The notes under the pieces: generated by a model
What the model saw: the letters and a program-made list of their open reading frames with translations, nothing else
Database searches by the model: none
What the model was told of the DNA's origin: nothing
Shown here: in pieces, positions 34,416-43,426 of the stretch
Numbering within the stretch: position 1 is the stretch's first letter
Layout: each line of letters begins with the position of its first letter
Made by a program: the position numbers and the translations under genes
NCBI GenBank assembly: GCA_910577515.1
Contig: CAJTLW010000004.1
Location: 214,905 to 278,904, forward strand
DNA length: 64,000 nucleotides
Reading direction: 5' to 3'
Origin: an uncultured Vampirovibrio sp.
Lineage (GTDB): Bacteria; Cyanobacteriota; Vampirovibrionia; Gastranaerophilales; Gastranaerophilaceae

Positions 34416-35847
34416 TTTCAATTACAACCTTGTTTTTTCCTGTCTTTTTAGCTTTGTATAAAGCTGCGTCGGCTCTTTCGATTAAATCAGATGGGAAGCG
34501 CATATCTTTTGCATAGGTTGTGGCACCCACACTTATTGTAACCTGTATTTGCTGGTTATTGTGTATAAATTGTTTATTTTCTATATTTTTCCTAATTCTT
34601 TCCAGCGGCATAATAACGTTTTGGATACAGGTTTCAGGCATTAAAATGCAAATTTCTTCTCCGCCGTATCTATATACAAAGTCGGTTTTTCTTAAAGTGT
34701 CTATAAATATTTTTGATACTTCGCGAAGCACATAATCTCCTGCCTGATGCCCGTATGTATCATTTATCATTTTAAAGTTGTCAATATCTGCCATAGCAAC
34801 TGATATTATTGTACCGTATCTTTTGGCTCTTTCAAATTCCTGAATAATCACACTGTCAAGGTGACGTCTTGTATATAGTTTTGTTAATTCATCAGTTATT
34901 GAAAGGTAACAGGTTTTAACGTATAAGAATTTTAACCTTAAATATAAATCAAGTTCAGATTTTGCTGTAGGCATAAACTTAAGCTTGTTCCATTCAACAT
35001 TTTGGGTAGAATAGAAACAAACTTTACCTATAAGGTTATTTTCATAATAGAAGTCAAATTCTTTTCTGGATTGAAATTCATCGGCACTTTCTACTATATT
35101 TTCACTTGTGCTTTCTGTTACTTTTTCAATTTCAAAATCTTCAATAAAATCGGGCAATACCTGGCGCCAAATATCAAGATAAACATTGTCTTTAAGTTTG
35201 CAGCCTTGTTTATCAAATATTAACCTTTTTTTAGTGGAGCCGTCAGGAGAGTGGAAATATATACAAGCTGCTTCATATTCAATTATTGTAGATAAAATTT
35301 TAAATATTCTTTCCGCAATAACTTTATCATCGCTTGTATAGTCGATTAAATTTCTAAATTCATTTGTAATGGTCGCCTTCATTAAGGCATCATCCAAAAT
35401 TTTATTAATTTGCGGGATAATTCCTTCCTCATCAAACTCATAGGTCTGAAGAGCATCTTTGTATCTTTGCGAAACGGGAAATTCTCCGCAAATTTCTTCT
35501 GCTATCTGAATTATATTTTTAAAATCTGCATCTTTTTGTATAAATCTGTTGGCGCCTGATTGTGATGCCCAGAATTTATCAAGCTTTTTGTCAAGAACTG
35601 TTAACATAATAATGGGAATTTGTTTTGTTTCAGGGTTGCTTTTTAATAGCCTGCAAAGCTGGAAGCCGCCGAGGTGGGGCATTAGAACATCTGAAATGAT
35701 TAAATCGGGAGCTGTTTTATAAACCTTTACAAACCCTTCCACCCCGTTTTGTGCGGTTTCAACATCAAACCCGGCGCGCTTAAAGAAGATTTTTAAGCTG
35801 CTAAGTTGTGTTATACTATCATCAATTATAAGAACTTTTTTTGCCAT
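34408..35847 (-). CDS. Response regulator with GGDEF domain (PleD-like)
   Basis: A 479-residue two-component output protein predicted to make cyclic di-GMP when phosphorylated. The receiver domain (residues 1-125) has the acid pair IIDDS, phospho-acceptor Asp53 (LIISDVLMP) and the Lys near IQKD. A middle region of about 170 residues resembles a GAF fold. The GGDEF domain carries DIDNFKMINDTYGHQ and the active loop RYGGEEI, where Ile replaces the usual Phe. The RxxD I-site (RKTD) is five residues before. It lies divergent from the MCP gene, 61 bases apart, and is likely phosphorylated by the neighbouring CheA. Confidence 0.92.
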   Translation of the reverse strand: MAKKVLIIDDSITQLSSLKIFFKRAGFDVETAQNGVEGFVKVYKTAPDLIISDVLMPHLGGFQLCRLLKSNPETKQIPIIMLTVLDKKLDKFWASQSGANRFIQKDADFKNIIQIAEEICGEFPVSQRYKDALQTYEFDEEGIIPQINKILDDALMKATITNEFRNLIDYTSDDKVIAERIFKILSTIIEYEAACIYFHSPDGSTKKRLIFDKQGCKLKDNVYLDIWRQVLPDFIEDFEIEKVTESTSENIVESADEFQSRKEFDFYYENNLIGKVCFYSTQNVEWNKLKFMPTAKSELDLYLRLKFLYVKTCYLSITDELTKLYTRRHLDSVIIQEFERAKRYGTIISVAMADIDNFKMINDTYGHQAGDYVLREVSKIFIDTLRKTDFVYRYGGEEICILMPETCIQNVIMPLERIRKNIENKQFIHNNQQIQVTISVGATTYAKDMRFPSDLIERADAALYKAKKTGKNKVVIENE

Positions 35848-35908
35848 AATTCATATTATTTACTATAATTAAAATAGATTATACATTATTTTTTGAAAAA
35901 GGGGAAAT

Positions 35909-36961
35909 ATGTTTAAAGAGGATAAAAAAAGAAACACACTTACAAACGAATTAACCAAAAAAAGCACGTTTGATATAGTCGTGTTGTTTGCTATATTTTT
36001 AGTTTTGTATATGGTTTTTGAATATGCAGAGCTTGATACGACCTTGATGGCCGTAACAATTGTATTTTTGTTTATACTTTCATTATTAAGTTTTGAGTTT
36101 ACAAAAAAACAATTGAAAAAAAGTATCGATAATGTTGTTTTTGATGTAATTGACCAAACAGATGATGAAACAAAAAGAATTGAAACCACAACAAACAGTC
36201 AGAAAGAAAATATTAATCTTTCCTTTGCAAAAATTGCAAATATTGTTTCCCTTTTAGAAAATCTTAAAGAATATATAGCTTCAATGAATGAAGTAATTAA
36301 TAAAACACAAGTTAAAACCCATGATTCTCTGAACTTTACAAATACAGAGCATCTGGCTGTTAAAGCAAATATTGAAAAGATGTTTGCAATAAGGCATAAA
36401 ATCCAGACCATTGCTGAATTAATTCTTGAATTGTCTGAATTTATCCAATCAATATCATCTACAATCGGTGTTGTTGAAGATATAGCAGAGCAAACAAACC
36501 TGCTTGCCTTAAACGCTGCGGTTGAAGCTGCAAGAGCGGGTGAGCATGGTAAAGGATTTGCAGTTGTTGCGGGTGAAATTAGAAAGCTTGCTGACGAATC
36601 AAAACAGGCAACAACAAAGATTACGTCATTAATTACAGATATTCAGCAAACGACTAATTCAACCGTTATGGCAACAGAAGAAGGCACTAAAGAAATTGAA
36701 ACAGGTATTGATTTAGCACACAGTATCGGCAGTAACATTGAACAATTAATTGGTTTTATGAATGAAATTTCATCAAGTGTAAATGAAATTATAGCTTCAT
36801 CCGATAAACTCAAAAAAGACACCCAAAACACAGGCGGATACATAAAAGAATTAACAGATATGCTTGAAGCTAATTTTAAAATTACTGAAGAAAATTATAA
36901 AAATATTGAAAATTTACACTTGCTTACAAAATCATTCAAAACAAGTGTTTTAGATGAATAG
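35909..36961 (+). CDS. Short membrane methyl-accepting chemotaxis protein without a sensor domain
   Basis: The 350-residue protein has two adjacent N-terminal transmembrane helices (VVLFAIFLVLYMVFEYA and LMAVTIVFLFILSLLSF) joined by a few residues, so there is no periplasmic ligand domain. A long coiled coil leads to the conserved receptor tip IAEQTNLLALNAAVEAARAG followed by EIRKLADES. Input may therefore come from the membrane, from cytoplasmic partners or from pilus proteins, as in some Pil-Chp systems. It is 24 bases upstream of the CheA gene and cotranscribed with it. Confidence 0.92.
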   Translation: MFKEDKKRNTLTNELTKKSTFDIVVLFAIFLVLYMVFEYAELDTTLMAVTIVFLFILSLLSFEFTKKQLKKSIDNVVFDVIDQTDDETKRIETTTNSQKENINLSFAKIANIVSLLENLKEYIASMNEVINKTQVKTHDSLNFTNTEHLAVKANIEKMFAIRHKIQTIAELILELSEFIQSISSTIGVVEDIAEQTNLLALNAAVEAARAGEHGKGFAVVAGEIRKLADESKQATTKITSLITDIQQTTNSTVMATEEGTKEIETGIDLAHSIGSNIEQLIGFMNEISSSVNEIIASSDKLKKDTQNTGGYIKELTDMLEANFKITEENYKNIENLHLLTKSFKTSVLDE

Positions 36962-36985
36962 AGATTTAAAAGACCGGATAAGCCA

Positions 36986-39900
36986 ATGGAATTTTTGCAA
37001 GAAGAACTTGATGAGATTTTAAATATTTTCCAGCAAGAAAGCGGGGAAATATTACAATCTATGGATAAAAATCTTCTTATTTTGGAAAAAAAGCCAAAAA
37101 ATACAGAAATTGCGATGCAATTATTCAGGGATGCCCATAGCCTGAAGGGTTCAGCCAGAATGCTCGGGTTTAACAGTATACAAAATATTGCACATAAAAT
37201 TGAAGATGTTTTAGGGCTTGTAAAAGAAGAAAAGCTTATTCCTGATTCTTATATTACAGATACAATATCTTCTGCTTTATCTTTTATCTCAATGTTAATT
37301 GAAAAAACGCTTGAACAAAAATCAGAATATACAACTGATGATGTTAATCTTTATATAGAAAAGCTTGAAAAAATTGCAGACGATAATAAAGAAAATAAAA
37401 CCTCTTTTACAAATGCTGAAACTGAAGCTATAAAGTTTTCAGAAATAAAGAAAAAAATCTTAAAAAACCTCAACAGTATTGAAGATTGCCTTACAGGAAT
37501 TATATTTATCTATTCTAAATGTGCGCAGGAGAATAACTTTGGCCAAATTTCCGATATAAAGCCAATGCTTAAAAAATTATCCGATATTCTTTTTGAAATC
37601 GGACTTGTTGATATGGATAAGATTTCAAGCAAAATAACACAGATTGTAGATAAAATCTTGTCCGATAAAAATCACGATGGGTACAGCGCAAAAGACACTG
37701 TTATTATTGATTTGAATCTTGAAATCAATGAACTTGTGCAATATTTTAACGAAGCTTGCAAAAATGAAGATATAAAAGTTAAAAACTATTATGAAAATGC
37801 ATATAAACTTGTATCTGAAGAGCCAAGAGCATTTAAGAATGAAGAACCCAAAGAAACCACTCCTATAAATAAACTTAAGGATGCAGAACTTCTTGAATTA
37901 ATTAAAAATATTTCAAAAAAAGTGCCGACACTTTTAGAAAACAAGATCAATCTGGCTGAGATAAAAAGCCTTATTAATGAAACAATTTCAAGAATCGAAG
38001 AGGAGAATTTTAAAAAAATCTTCGTTACAATTCTTAAGATTATTGCAATATATGAAAATAATAATGCTCCGTTTGATAAAGATACTATTGCGATTATAAA
38101 AGAAATTGTTGAAACTGCAGGTAAAATCATTGAAAAGAACTTTTCAAAAAATTCTTTTAAAGATATTTCCGATGACATTGAACTTTTAGATCAAAAAGCT
38201 GCAATTATAGAGCAAATGGTGCAGTTTTCAATAAACAGCAAGCCTGCAATTCAAAACAAAAAAAGTAAAACGAAAATTAAAATGCAGCAGTTAAGCTCTA
38301 ATGATTGGCTTGTAAACTTTGACACAACGGCAATTAAGACACTCCGTGTAGATTCCGGGAAACTTGACCAGCTTGTTAATCAAATCGGAGATTTAATTGT
38401 TACAAGGATTAAAACAAGAGAACTTTTAAGTTTAGCAAAAAACATACAGAATGAATTTACAGAATGGCAGAAAAACTATCATAAAGTAGGGTATTATATG
38501 AAGTTTTTCGATAAGAAACATCTTACAAATCAAGGGAGCGAAGAGGCGCTTGTCCGGAATATGCAATCTTTTATCGGATATAATAAACAGCTGATAACGC
38601 TTCATGGCGCCAATTTTGAACGCATGAATACTTTAATTAAAAGTATAGATACCCTGATGAAACAGCTGCAAGAAAATAATTCAAAATTATATTCAACTTC
38701 AGATGAACTTGAATCAATGGTAAAAAACATGCGTATATTGCCGCTTTCTACCGTTTTTGGCCTGTTTCCAAGGATGGTTCATAACATTGCAAAAGATAAA
38801 GGCAAAGAAATTGACTTTAAAATAGAAGGTGCCGATGTTTCTGCGGATAAAAAAATTATTGAAGATATAAAAATTCCTATTATGCACATTATAAGAAACT
38901 CTATAGACCATGGCATAGAACAGCCTGATGAAAGGGAAAAGCTTGGTAAAGACAGAGTTGGAAACATAGTTATCGAAGCTATTCAAAAAGAAAGCAAAAT
39001 CATTATAAACATTAAAGATGACGGCAGAGGAATTGATGTAGAAAAAATTAAACAAAGAGCAGTTGAAAAAGGGCTTTTTACCCAGAGTGAAATAGATTCA
39101 CTTCCTGAAGAACAAGTTGTAAACCTAATATTCTATCCCGGTTTTTCAACGGGAGATACTGTTACGGAGTTATCAGGACGGGGCCTCGGGCTTGATATTG
39201 TTCATACTAAAATTTCGCAATTAAACGGCAGAATTGATGTATATTCGGAATTAAATAAAGGCACTCTTGTTACAATGGAATTGCCTACAACAATGGCAAC
39301 ATTGCGCACATTTATTATTATGGAACAGGGGCAATTATACGCGCTTCCTGCTGCATCAATTCAGACGGTTTTAAGAATTGACCCTAATGATGTATTTATA
39401 AGGGATGGGAAAAACCATTATATCCATAATGGTGAAGTAGTGCAGGTTTATACGCTGTCTCAAATTTTAGAACTTGAAAATAAACCAAGAGAAGCAGAAA
39501 AATATACCCTTGTGATTATTGAATCCGAAAACTCAAGGCTTGGAATAATTATTGAAAAATTGATAGGTGACCAGGAAATTTTACACAAAAAACTTTCTCC
39601 GCCATTATTTAGGGTAAAAAATATTGCAGGAATAACCACTCTTGCATCAGGGGAAATGTGCTTAATTTTAAATATGACAGACATTTTAAACACTGTATTA
39701 TCAAGGAAAGTAAGCACAAATATTATCCCATCTGCTAAAGCCCGTGCGCTTGAAGCTAATGCTAAAAAGAAAATCTTTGTTCTTGATGATTCATTAACTA
39801 CAAGAACGCTTCAAAGAAGTATTTTGGTTAATTGCGGTTATCAGGTTGAAGTTTGTGGCAACCCGAAAGAAGCTTTAAAAGTTCTCAGTGAAAATCATTT

Positions 39901-40141
39901 TGATTTAATTGTGACAGACCATGAAATGCCTTATTTAACGGGGGTTGAATTTGTAGGTAAGCTGCGTGAAAATAAAGCTTATTCAAAAACGCCCGTTATT
40001 GTTTTGACTTCAATAAAAGAAAGCATTGCGAGAAAAATATATGCTGATATTGATATCAAAGAATTCATGCAAAAAGATAATTTTGAACAATCTAAATTTT
40101 TATCTTATATAAGCAAATACCTTAATGATAAAAATAGTTAA
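36986..40141 (+). CDS. Hybrid chemotaxis kinase CheA with a C-terminal receiver domain
   Basis: A 1051-residue histidine kinase of the PilL/ChpA/PixL kind. Domains in order: Hpt with phosphorylatable His51 (RDAHSLKGSARML); a long, poorly conserved linker from about 110 to 440; the dimerisation helix pair from about 451 (LRVDSGKLDQLVNQIGDLIV); the ATPase with HIIRNSIDHGIE near 631, DDGRGID and SGRGLGLDIV; a CheW-like domain (about 775-910); and a receiver from about 928 (IFVLDDSLTT) with phospho-Asp978 (IVTDHEMP). The gene follows the MCP and precedes an HD-domain gene. A motility or adhesion output is likely; the REC-GGDEF protein is a plausible target. Confidence 0.95.
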   Translation: MEFLQEELDEILNIFQQESGEILQSMDKNLLILEKKPKNTEIAMQLFRDAHSLKGSARMLGFNSIQNIAHKIEDVLGLVKEEKLIPDSYITDTISSALSFISMLIEKTLEQKSEYTTDDVNLYIEKLEKIADDNKENKTSFTNAETEAIKFSEIKKKILKNLNSIEDCLTGIIFIYSKCAQENNFGQISDIKPMLKKLSDILFEIGLVDMDKISSKITQIVDKILSDKNHDGYSAKDTVIIDLNLEINELVQYFNEACKNEDIKVKNYYENAYKLVSEEPRAFKNEEPKETTPINKLKDAELLELIKNISKKVPTLLENKINLAEIKSLINETISRIEEENFKKIFVTILKIIAIYENNNAPFDKDTIAIIKEIVETAGKIIEKNFSKNSFKDISDDIELLDQKAAIIEQMVQFSINSKPAIQNKKSKTKIKMQQLSSNDWLVNFDTTAIKTLRVDSGKLDQLVNQIGDLIVTRIKTRELLSLAKNIQNEFTEWQKNYHKVGYYMKFFDKKHLTNQGSEEALVRNMQSFIGYNKQLITLHGANFERMNTLIKSIDTLMKQLQENNSKLYSTSDELESMVKNMRILPLSTVFGLFPRMVHNIAKDKGKEIDFKIEGADVSADKKIIEDIKIPIMHIIRNSIDHGIEQPDEREKLGKDRVGNIVIEAIQKESKIIINIKDDGRGIDVEKIKQRAVEKGLFTQSEIDSLPEEQVVNLIFYPGFSTGDTVTELSGRGLGLDIVHTKISQLNGRIDVYSELNKGTLVTMELPTTMATLRTFIIMEQGQLYALPAASIQTVLRIDPNDVFIRDGKNHYIHNGEVVQVYTLSQILELENKPREAEKYTLVIIESENSRLGIIIEKLIGDQEILHKKLSPPLFRVKNIAGITTLASGEMCLILNMTDILNTVLSRKVSTNIIPSAKARALEANAKKKIFVLDDSLTTRTLQRSILVNCGYQVEVCGNPKEALKVLSENHFDLIVTDHEMPYLTGVEFVGKLRENKAYSKTPVIVLTSIKESIARKIYADIDIKEFMQKDNFEQSKFLSYISKYLNDKNS

Positions 40142-40154
40142 GCGGGGCAAATAA

Positions 40155-40757
40155 ATGGAATTAGAGGAATTTATAAAAAACTATTTATGGCAAAATTCCC
40201 TAAAAAGCCACTCAAAGCATGTTTGTAAGTTAAGTTTAAAGCTTTTCCACAAATTAAAAGATTTTTTTCCTGAACTAAAAGAGTTAAACAATAAAGAAGA
40301 TTTGAAATTGCTTGAATATGGGGCGATGTTGCATGATATCGGGGTGGTTTTTGAAAAAAAGATGGATAAGGCGCATCATAAAATCGGCAGAGATTTAATT
40401 TTGGAAAATAAAATATCAGGGCTTGAATTTAGCTCAAACCTTATTGTCGCAAATATTGTAAGGTATCATAGAAGAGCGCTGCCAGATTGCAATAAACATA
40501 AATATTACAAAATGCTTAACAATAAAGAACGAAAAATTGTGGATATTTTTGCCTCAATAGTCAGGCTATCGGATGCTCTTGATTATAATCATTTTGATAT
40601 GGTTGATGAATTCGATATAAAATATGACGAAAATTCAAGAATTTTGACATTGTTTTTAAGCGTCAATATAATGTTAAATATCGGTTTCAAAGAAATTTTG
40701 GATAAAAAGAAAGAATTTCTTGAAAAAACACTGAATATAAAGGTTCTATTTAATTAA
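40155..40757 (+). CDS. HD-domain phosphohydrolase
   Basis: A 200-residue protein with the metal-binding HD fold: His22 (SKHVCK), His60-Asp61 in MLHDIGVVF, His74/75, RYHRRALPD near 110-120 and the later Asp in RLSDALDYNH. The pattern resembles the HD part found beside Ppx/GppA exopolyphosphatases and nucleotide phosphohydrolases; it lacks the extra GYP motif of cyclic-di-GMP HD-GYP proteins. It is 13 bases after cheA and its stop abuts the next start, so it belongs to the same operon. The substrate is unknown. Confidence 0.82.
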   Translation: MELEEFIKNYLWQNSLKSHSKHVCKLSLKLFHKLKDFFPELKELNNKEDLKLLEYGAMLHDIGVVFEKKMDKAHHKIGRDLILENKISGLEFSSNLIVANIVRYHRRALPDCNKHKYYKMLNNKERKIVDIFASIVRLSDALDYNHFDMVDEFDIKYDENSRILTLFLSVNIMLNIGFKEILDKKKEFLEKTLNIKVLFN

Positions 40758-41498
40758 ATGAAGATTAAAAATATTATATTGTTATTGCTTGCCACAGTTT
40801 CTTTTCAAAATTGCGCGAATGCTTTTCAAATGAGCGCAGGGATAAGCTATGATTATATTAAAGATATAAATGAAAGTGTCATTTATAAATCTTCATTTGA
40901 TTTTGTTGATGTTAAAAATATTCAATATTCAGATTTAGGATATTTTATCAAATTTAAACCCTCAAATATGCTTTCAAGTTCTGAACTTTTTATATATAAA
41001 AAAAATAAAAGACAAATCGCTGCAGGGCAGCGTTTGGCACCGAGTGTTTATAATATTTCATTTTCTAATAACGGAGAAGTGGATTTTGATGATGAAAATT
41101 TAAGTGTTGAAGAATTAATCAAAAAATACCCAAACCGTCCTGAATATATTTATGCTTATGCTATAAAATTAAAAAATGAAGAAAGGTATGAAGAGGCTTT
41201 AAATAAAATAGATAAAGCTCTTGGATTTGATAATAATTATGCTTTGGGGCATTTTTTAAAAGGTGATATTTTAAGGATACTTGGAAACTTTAAAGAAGCT
41301 GCAAGAGAATACTTTGCAACTCTCCAAATTAATCCTTATTGCACAGATGCTTATTTTAATATTGCAAAAATGCTTGAAGTATACGGAAAAGAAGAGCTTG
41401 CTTTAAGCTATTATCAAATGGCATATATAGTTGACCCTGATGATTTAGAGATTAGAAATTCTATTTTAAAATTAAACAGAAAATTAGGAATGATTTAA
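40758..41498 (+). CDS. Exported TPR protein
   Basis: A 246-residue protein with an N-terminal hydrophobic segment (IILLLLATVSFQNCANA) that may be a signal peptide; the Cys at FQNC could even be a lipobox-like site, although QNC is not a good match. Residues about 120-240 form three TPRs (PEYIYAYAIKLKNEERYEEA; ALGHFLKGDILRILGNFKEA; AYFNIAKMLEVYGKEELALS). The first ~110 residues are unidentified. Its ATG directly follows the HD gene stop. The 3' end overlaps the convergent WYL gene by 15 bases. Confidence 0.78.
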   Translation: MKIKNIILLLLATVSFQNCANAFQMSAGISYDYIKDINESVIYKSSFDFVDVKNIQYSDLGYFIKFKPSNMLSSSELFIYKKNKRQIAAGQRLAPSVYNISFSNNGEVDFDDENLSVEELIKKYPNRPEYIYAYAIKLKNEERYEEALNKIDKALGFDNNYALGHFLKGDILRILGNFKEAAREYFATLQINPYCTDAYFNIAKMLEVYGKEELALSYYQMAYIVDPDDLEIRNSILKLNRKLGMI

Positions 41499-42365
41499 AA
41501 TCAGGTACTTAACGAGATTTTTAAATTTTTCTCTGTCGCTTTTTGGGTATAAAATTTCACAGTTTGTGCCATATCTTAAAAGCCTTTTAAATAGCTGTTC
41601 TTTATCTTCTTTTTTATTTGTTACCACAATATAATCTTCAAAAGGAGAAATTATCTCTCCCTCTTTTATTTGATAAGTATTTTTAAGCCCGCCTGTTATT
41701 TTAAAGGTCGTAGACAGACTAAAATCTGTACTTTGTGCAGACAACGGGGTTTGTTTTATATCATGCAGCAAAGATAGAGGAAAGTTTTTATTTATATTTT
41801 CCTTAACATCATAAGCATAAAGACAGACAGAATTTTTTAGATAATGAAATTTTAAAGGAACAACAGTATAAGTTTTATTTTCGACTGTTATTTTAATTTT
41901 TCTTGCATTATCTCCCATAAAATTTGAAATTGTTTCAATTTTGTCTTTAAATTTGCTGATATCAATAAGATTTTTATCTTCCATAGAGTAAAATACCGCT
42001 TTATACCTTTTAATTTCATCAGCATCTGTTAATGTGAAGAGTTTATCCATAAATTTTAAAAATTCAGAATAATCACTTTTTGTACATAAATTTTTGGCAA
42101 TTTTTTGAAAAGCTGATAAAACGCCTAATTCATTATCTGAAAAATTTAAAATCGGATATTTTATATAAAATTTATTTCTTCTTTTTTGTATATCACAGCC
42201 TGCATTTCTTAGTGTTGTAAAATATTTTGAAATTGTTTCTTTGTTTACAAAGCTATTGTCTTCTTCAAGGGTGGATAAAATTTCTTCAACAGTTACGGGT
42301 TTTTCTGTCATAAGTTTTAAAATTTTTATAATTTTTAAGGGTGTAGATAATTTTTTTGTTTTCAT
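41484..42365 (-). CDS. WYL-domain transcription regulator (second of a tandem pair)
   Basis: The 293-residue protein has an N-terminal winged-helix region (TPLKIIKILKLMTEKPVTVEEIL ... ISKYFTTLRNAGCDIQK). A WYL-type Sm-like ligand domain follows from about residue 150 (KIKITVENKTYTVVPLKFHY ... VCLYAYDVKENINKNFPLS). WYL regulators bind nucleic acids or nucleotides, and some pairs such as PafB/PafC respond to DNA damage. The ATG lies right against the stop of its paralogue, so the two are cotranscribed. The target is unknown. Confidence 0.8.
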   Translation of the reverse strand: MKTKKLSTPLKIIKILKLMTEKPVTVEEILSTLEEDNSFVNKETISKYFTTLRNAGCDIQKRRNKFYIKYPILNFSDNELGVLSAFQKIAKNLCTKSDYSEFLKFMDKLFTLTDADEIKRYKAVFYSMEDKNLIDISKFKDKIETISNFMGDNARKIKITVENKTYTVVPLKFHYLKNSVCLYAYDVKENINKNFPLSLLHDIKQTPLSAQSTDFSLSTTFKITGGLKNTYQIKEGEIISPFEDYIVVTNKKEDKEQLFKRLLRYGTNCEILYPKSDREKFKNLVKYLILNHS

Positions 42366-43283
42366 TTATATTTCCCCTTCATACATTGCTTTTATTTCTT
42401 TTAATTTCAACAAATACTTTTCTTTAATGTCTTTATTGTTTATGGAAATTAAGTCTCCACCAAAGCTTAAAAGCCTTTGAATTAACATAAAATCGTTATC
42501 AGCTTTTATTTCGAGCCTTATAAAATTTTTATTTTCGGATAAAATTTTTTCTTCAGATAAAAGGTCTAATTCATTTTTCAGACTGCTTTTAATTTTGCAG
42601 GTTGCGCTTTTTGATTTAGTTTTTGGTATTTTTTCAGTTTTTAATATCTTTAAAACTTTTATTATATGATCCACTCTTAATGTCGTGATATCAGGATAGT
42701 TTAATGAAAAACCGGTTATATAGAGTTTTGAATTAATATATTTTATATCTTTTAATTTTATTAAAATTTCTTTTTTACCTGAATTTGGGGAATTATAAAG
42801 AAGTTTTACCTCTTTTTTCCTTTTGGATAGAGCATAAAGTTCTTTTAAGAGTGCAAAATCAATATTCAAAAAATATTTAAAATCAGCAATTTTATTTGTA
42901 TTTTCGTCTTTTTCAATAAATTCAGCTATTTTCAAAAAAAGCTTATAAAGCTTTATTATAAAATCAGGCTCGGATAATTCAAGCACAGCATCCTTTATGT
43001 TGCAAAGAGTATCTGCTTCTTTTTTGGAAAGCTTAAACTTTATAGGATTCCAGTTTATTTTATACCGGTATCCTCCTCCCTTTTTAAGGTTTTCTATTTC
43101 AAAGCCTGCGGATTTTAGAGTATTTATATCAAGAGTGATTGTTTCTCTTGTTATATTTTTAATATTGGAATTTTTTAATAAAATATCCAAAATTTCATTT
43201 TTTGAGGCAGCGCCTTTTAATAGTATATTCAGCACAGATAATATTCTTAACCCCGTTATTGAGGCTTTTTGTTTTAATTCCAT
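42366..43283 (-). CDS. WYL-domain transcription regulator (first of a tandem pair)
   Basis: A 305-residue paralogue of the next gene. The winged-helix N terminus is GLRILSVLNILLKGAASKNEIL ... TLDINTLKSAGFEIENL. The WYL-like part begins near residue 165 (EVKLLYNSPNSGKKEILIKL ... LYITGFSLNYPDITTLRVDHI). The ATG at 43283 is preferred to an in-frame TTG six codons upstream, although both have weak ribosome sites. Divergent from rpsA, so it might control rpsA or itself through the ~140-base gap; this is inference. Confidence 0.78.
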   Translation of the reverse strand: MELKQKASITGLRILSVLNILLKGAASKNEILDILLKNSNIKNITRETITLDINTLKSAGFEIENLKKGGGYRYKINWNPIKFKLSKKEADTLCNIKDAVLELSEPDFIIKLYKLFLKIAEFIEKDENTNKIADFKYFLNIDFALLKELYALSKRKKEVKLLYNSPNSGKKEILIKLKDIKYINSKLYITGFSLNYPDITTLRVDHIIKVLKILKTEKIPKTKSKSATCKIKSSLKNELDLLSEEKILSENKNFIRLEIKADNDFMLIQRLLSFGGDLISINNKDIKEKYLLKLKEIKAMYEGEI

Positions 43284-43426
43284 AAAATTTTCACATTTCA
43301 AACTAAATTCAGCAAACTTATTATACTATGTTAAGTTGTGTAAAGTCAAATTTTGTTATATTAAGATTTTTTGCTATAATGTAATTTAATAATGGTTTAG
43401 GTTTGATAAAAAGGAGTATCTTTTTA

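Noticed and set aside
35869..36189. 106-codon minus-strand ORF opposite the MCP N terminus
   Set aside because: Low-complexity shadow; the plus frame has membrane helices and the conserved receptor tip.
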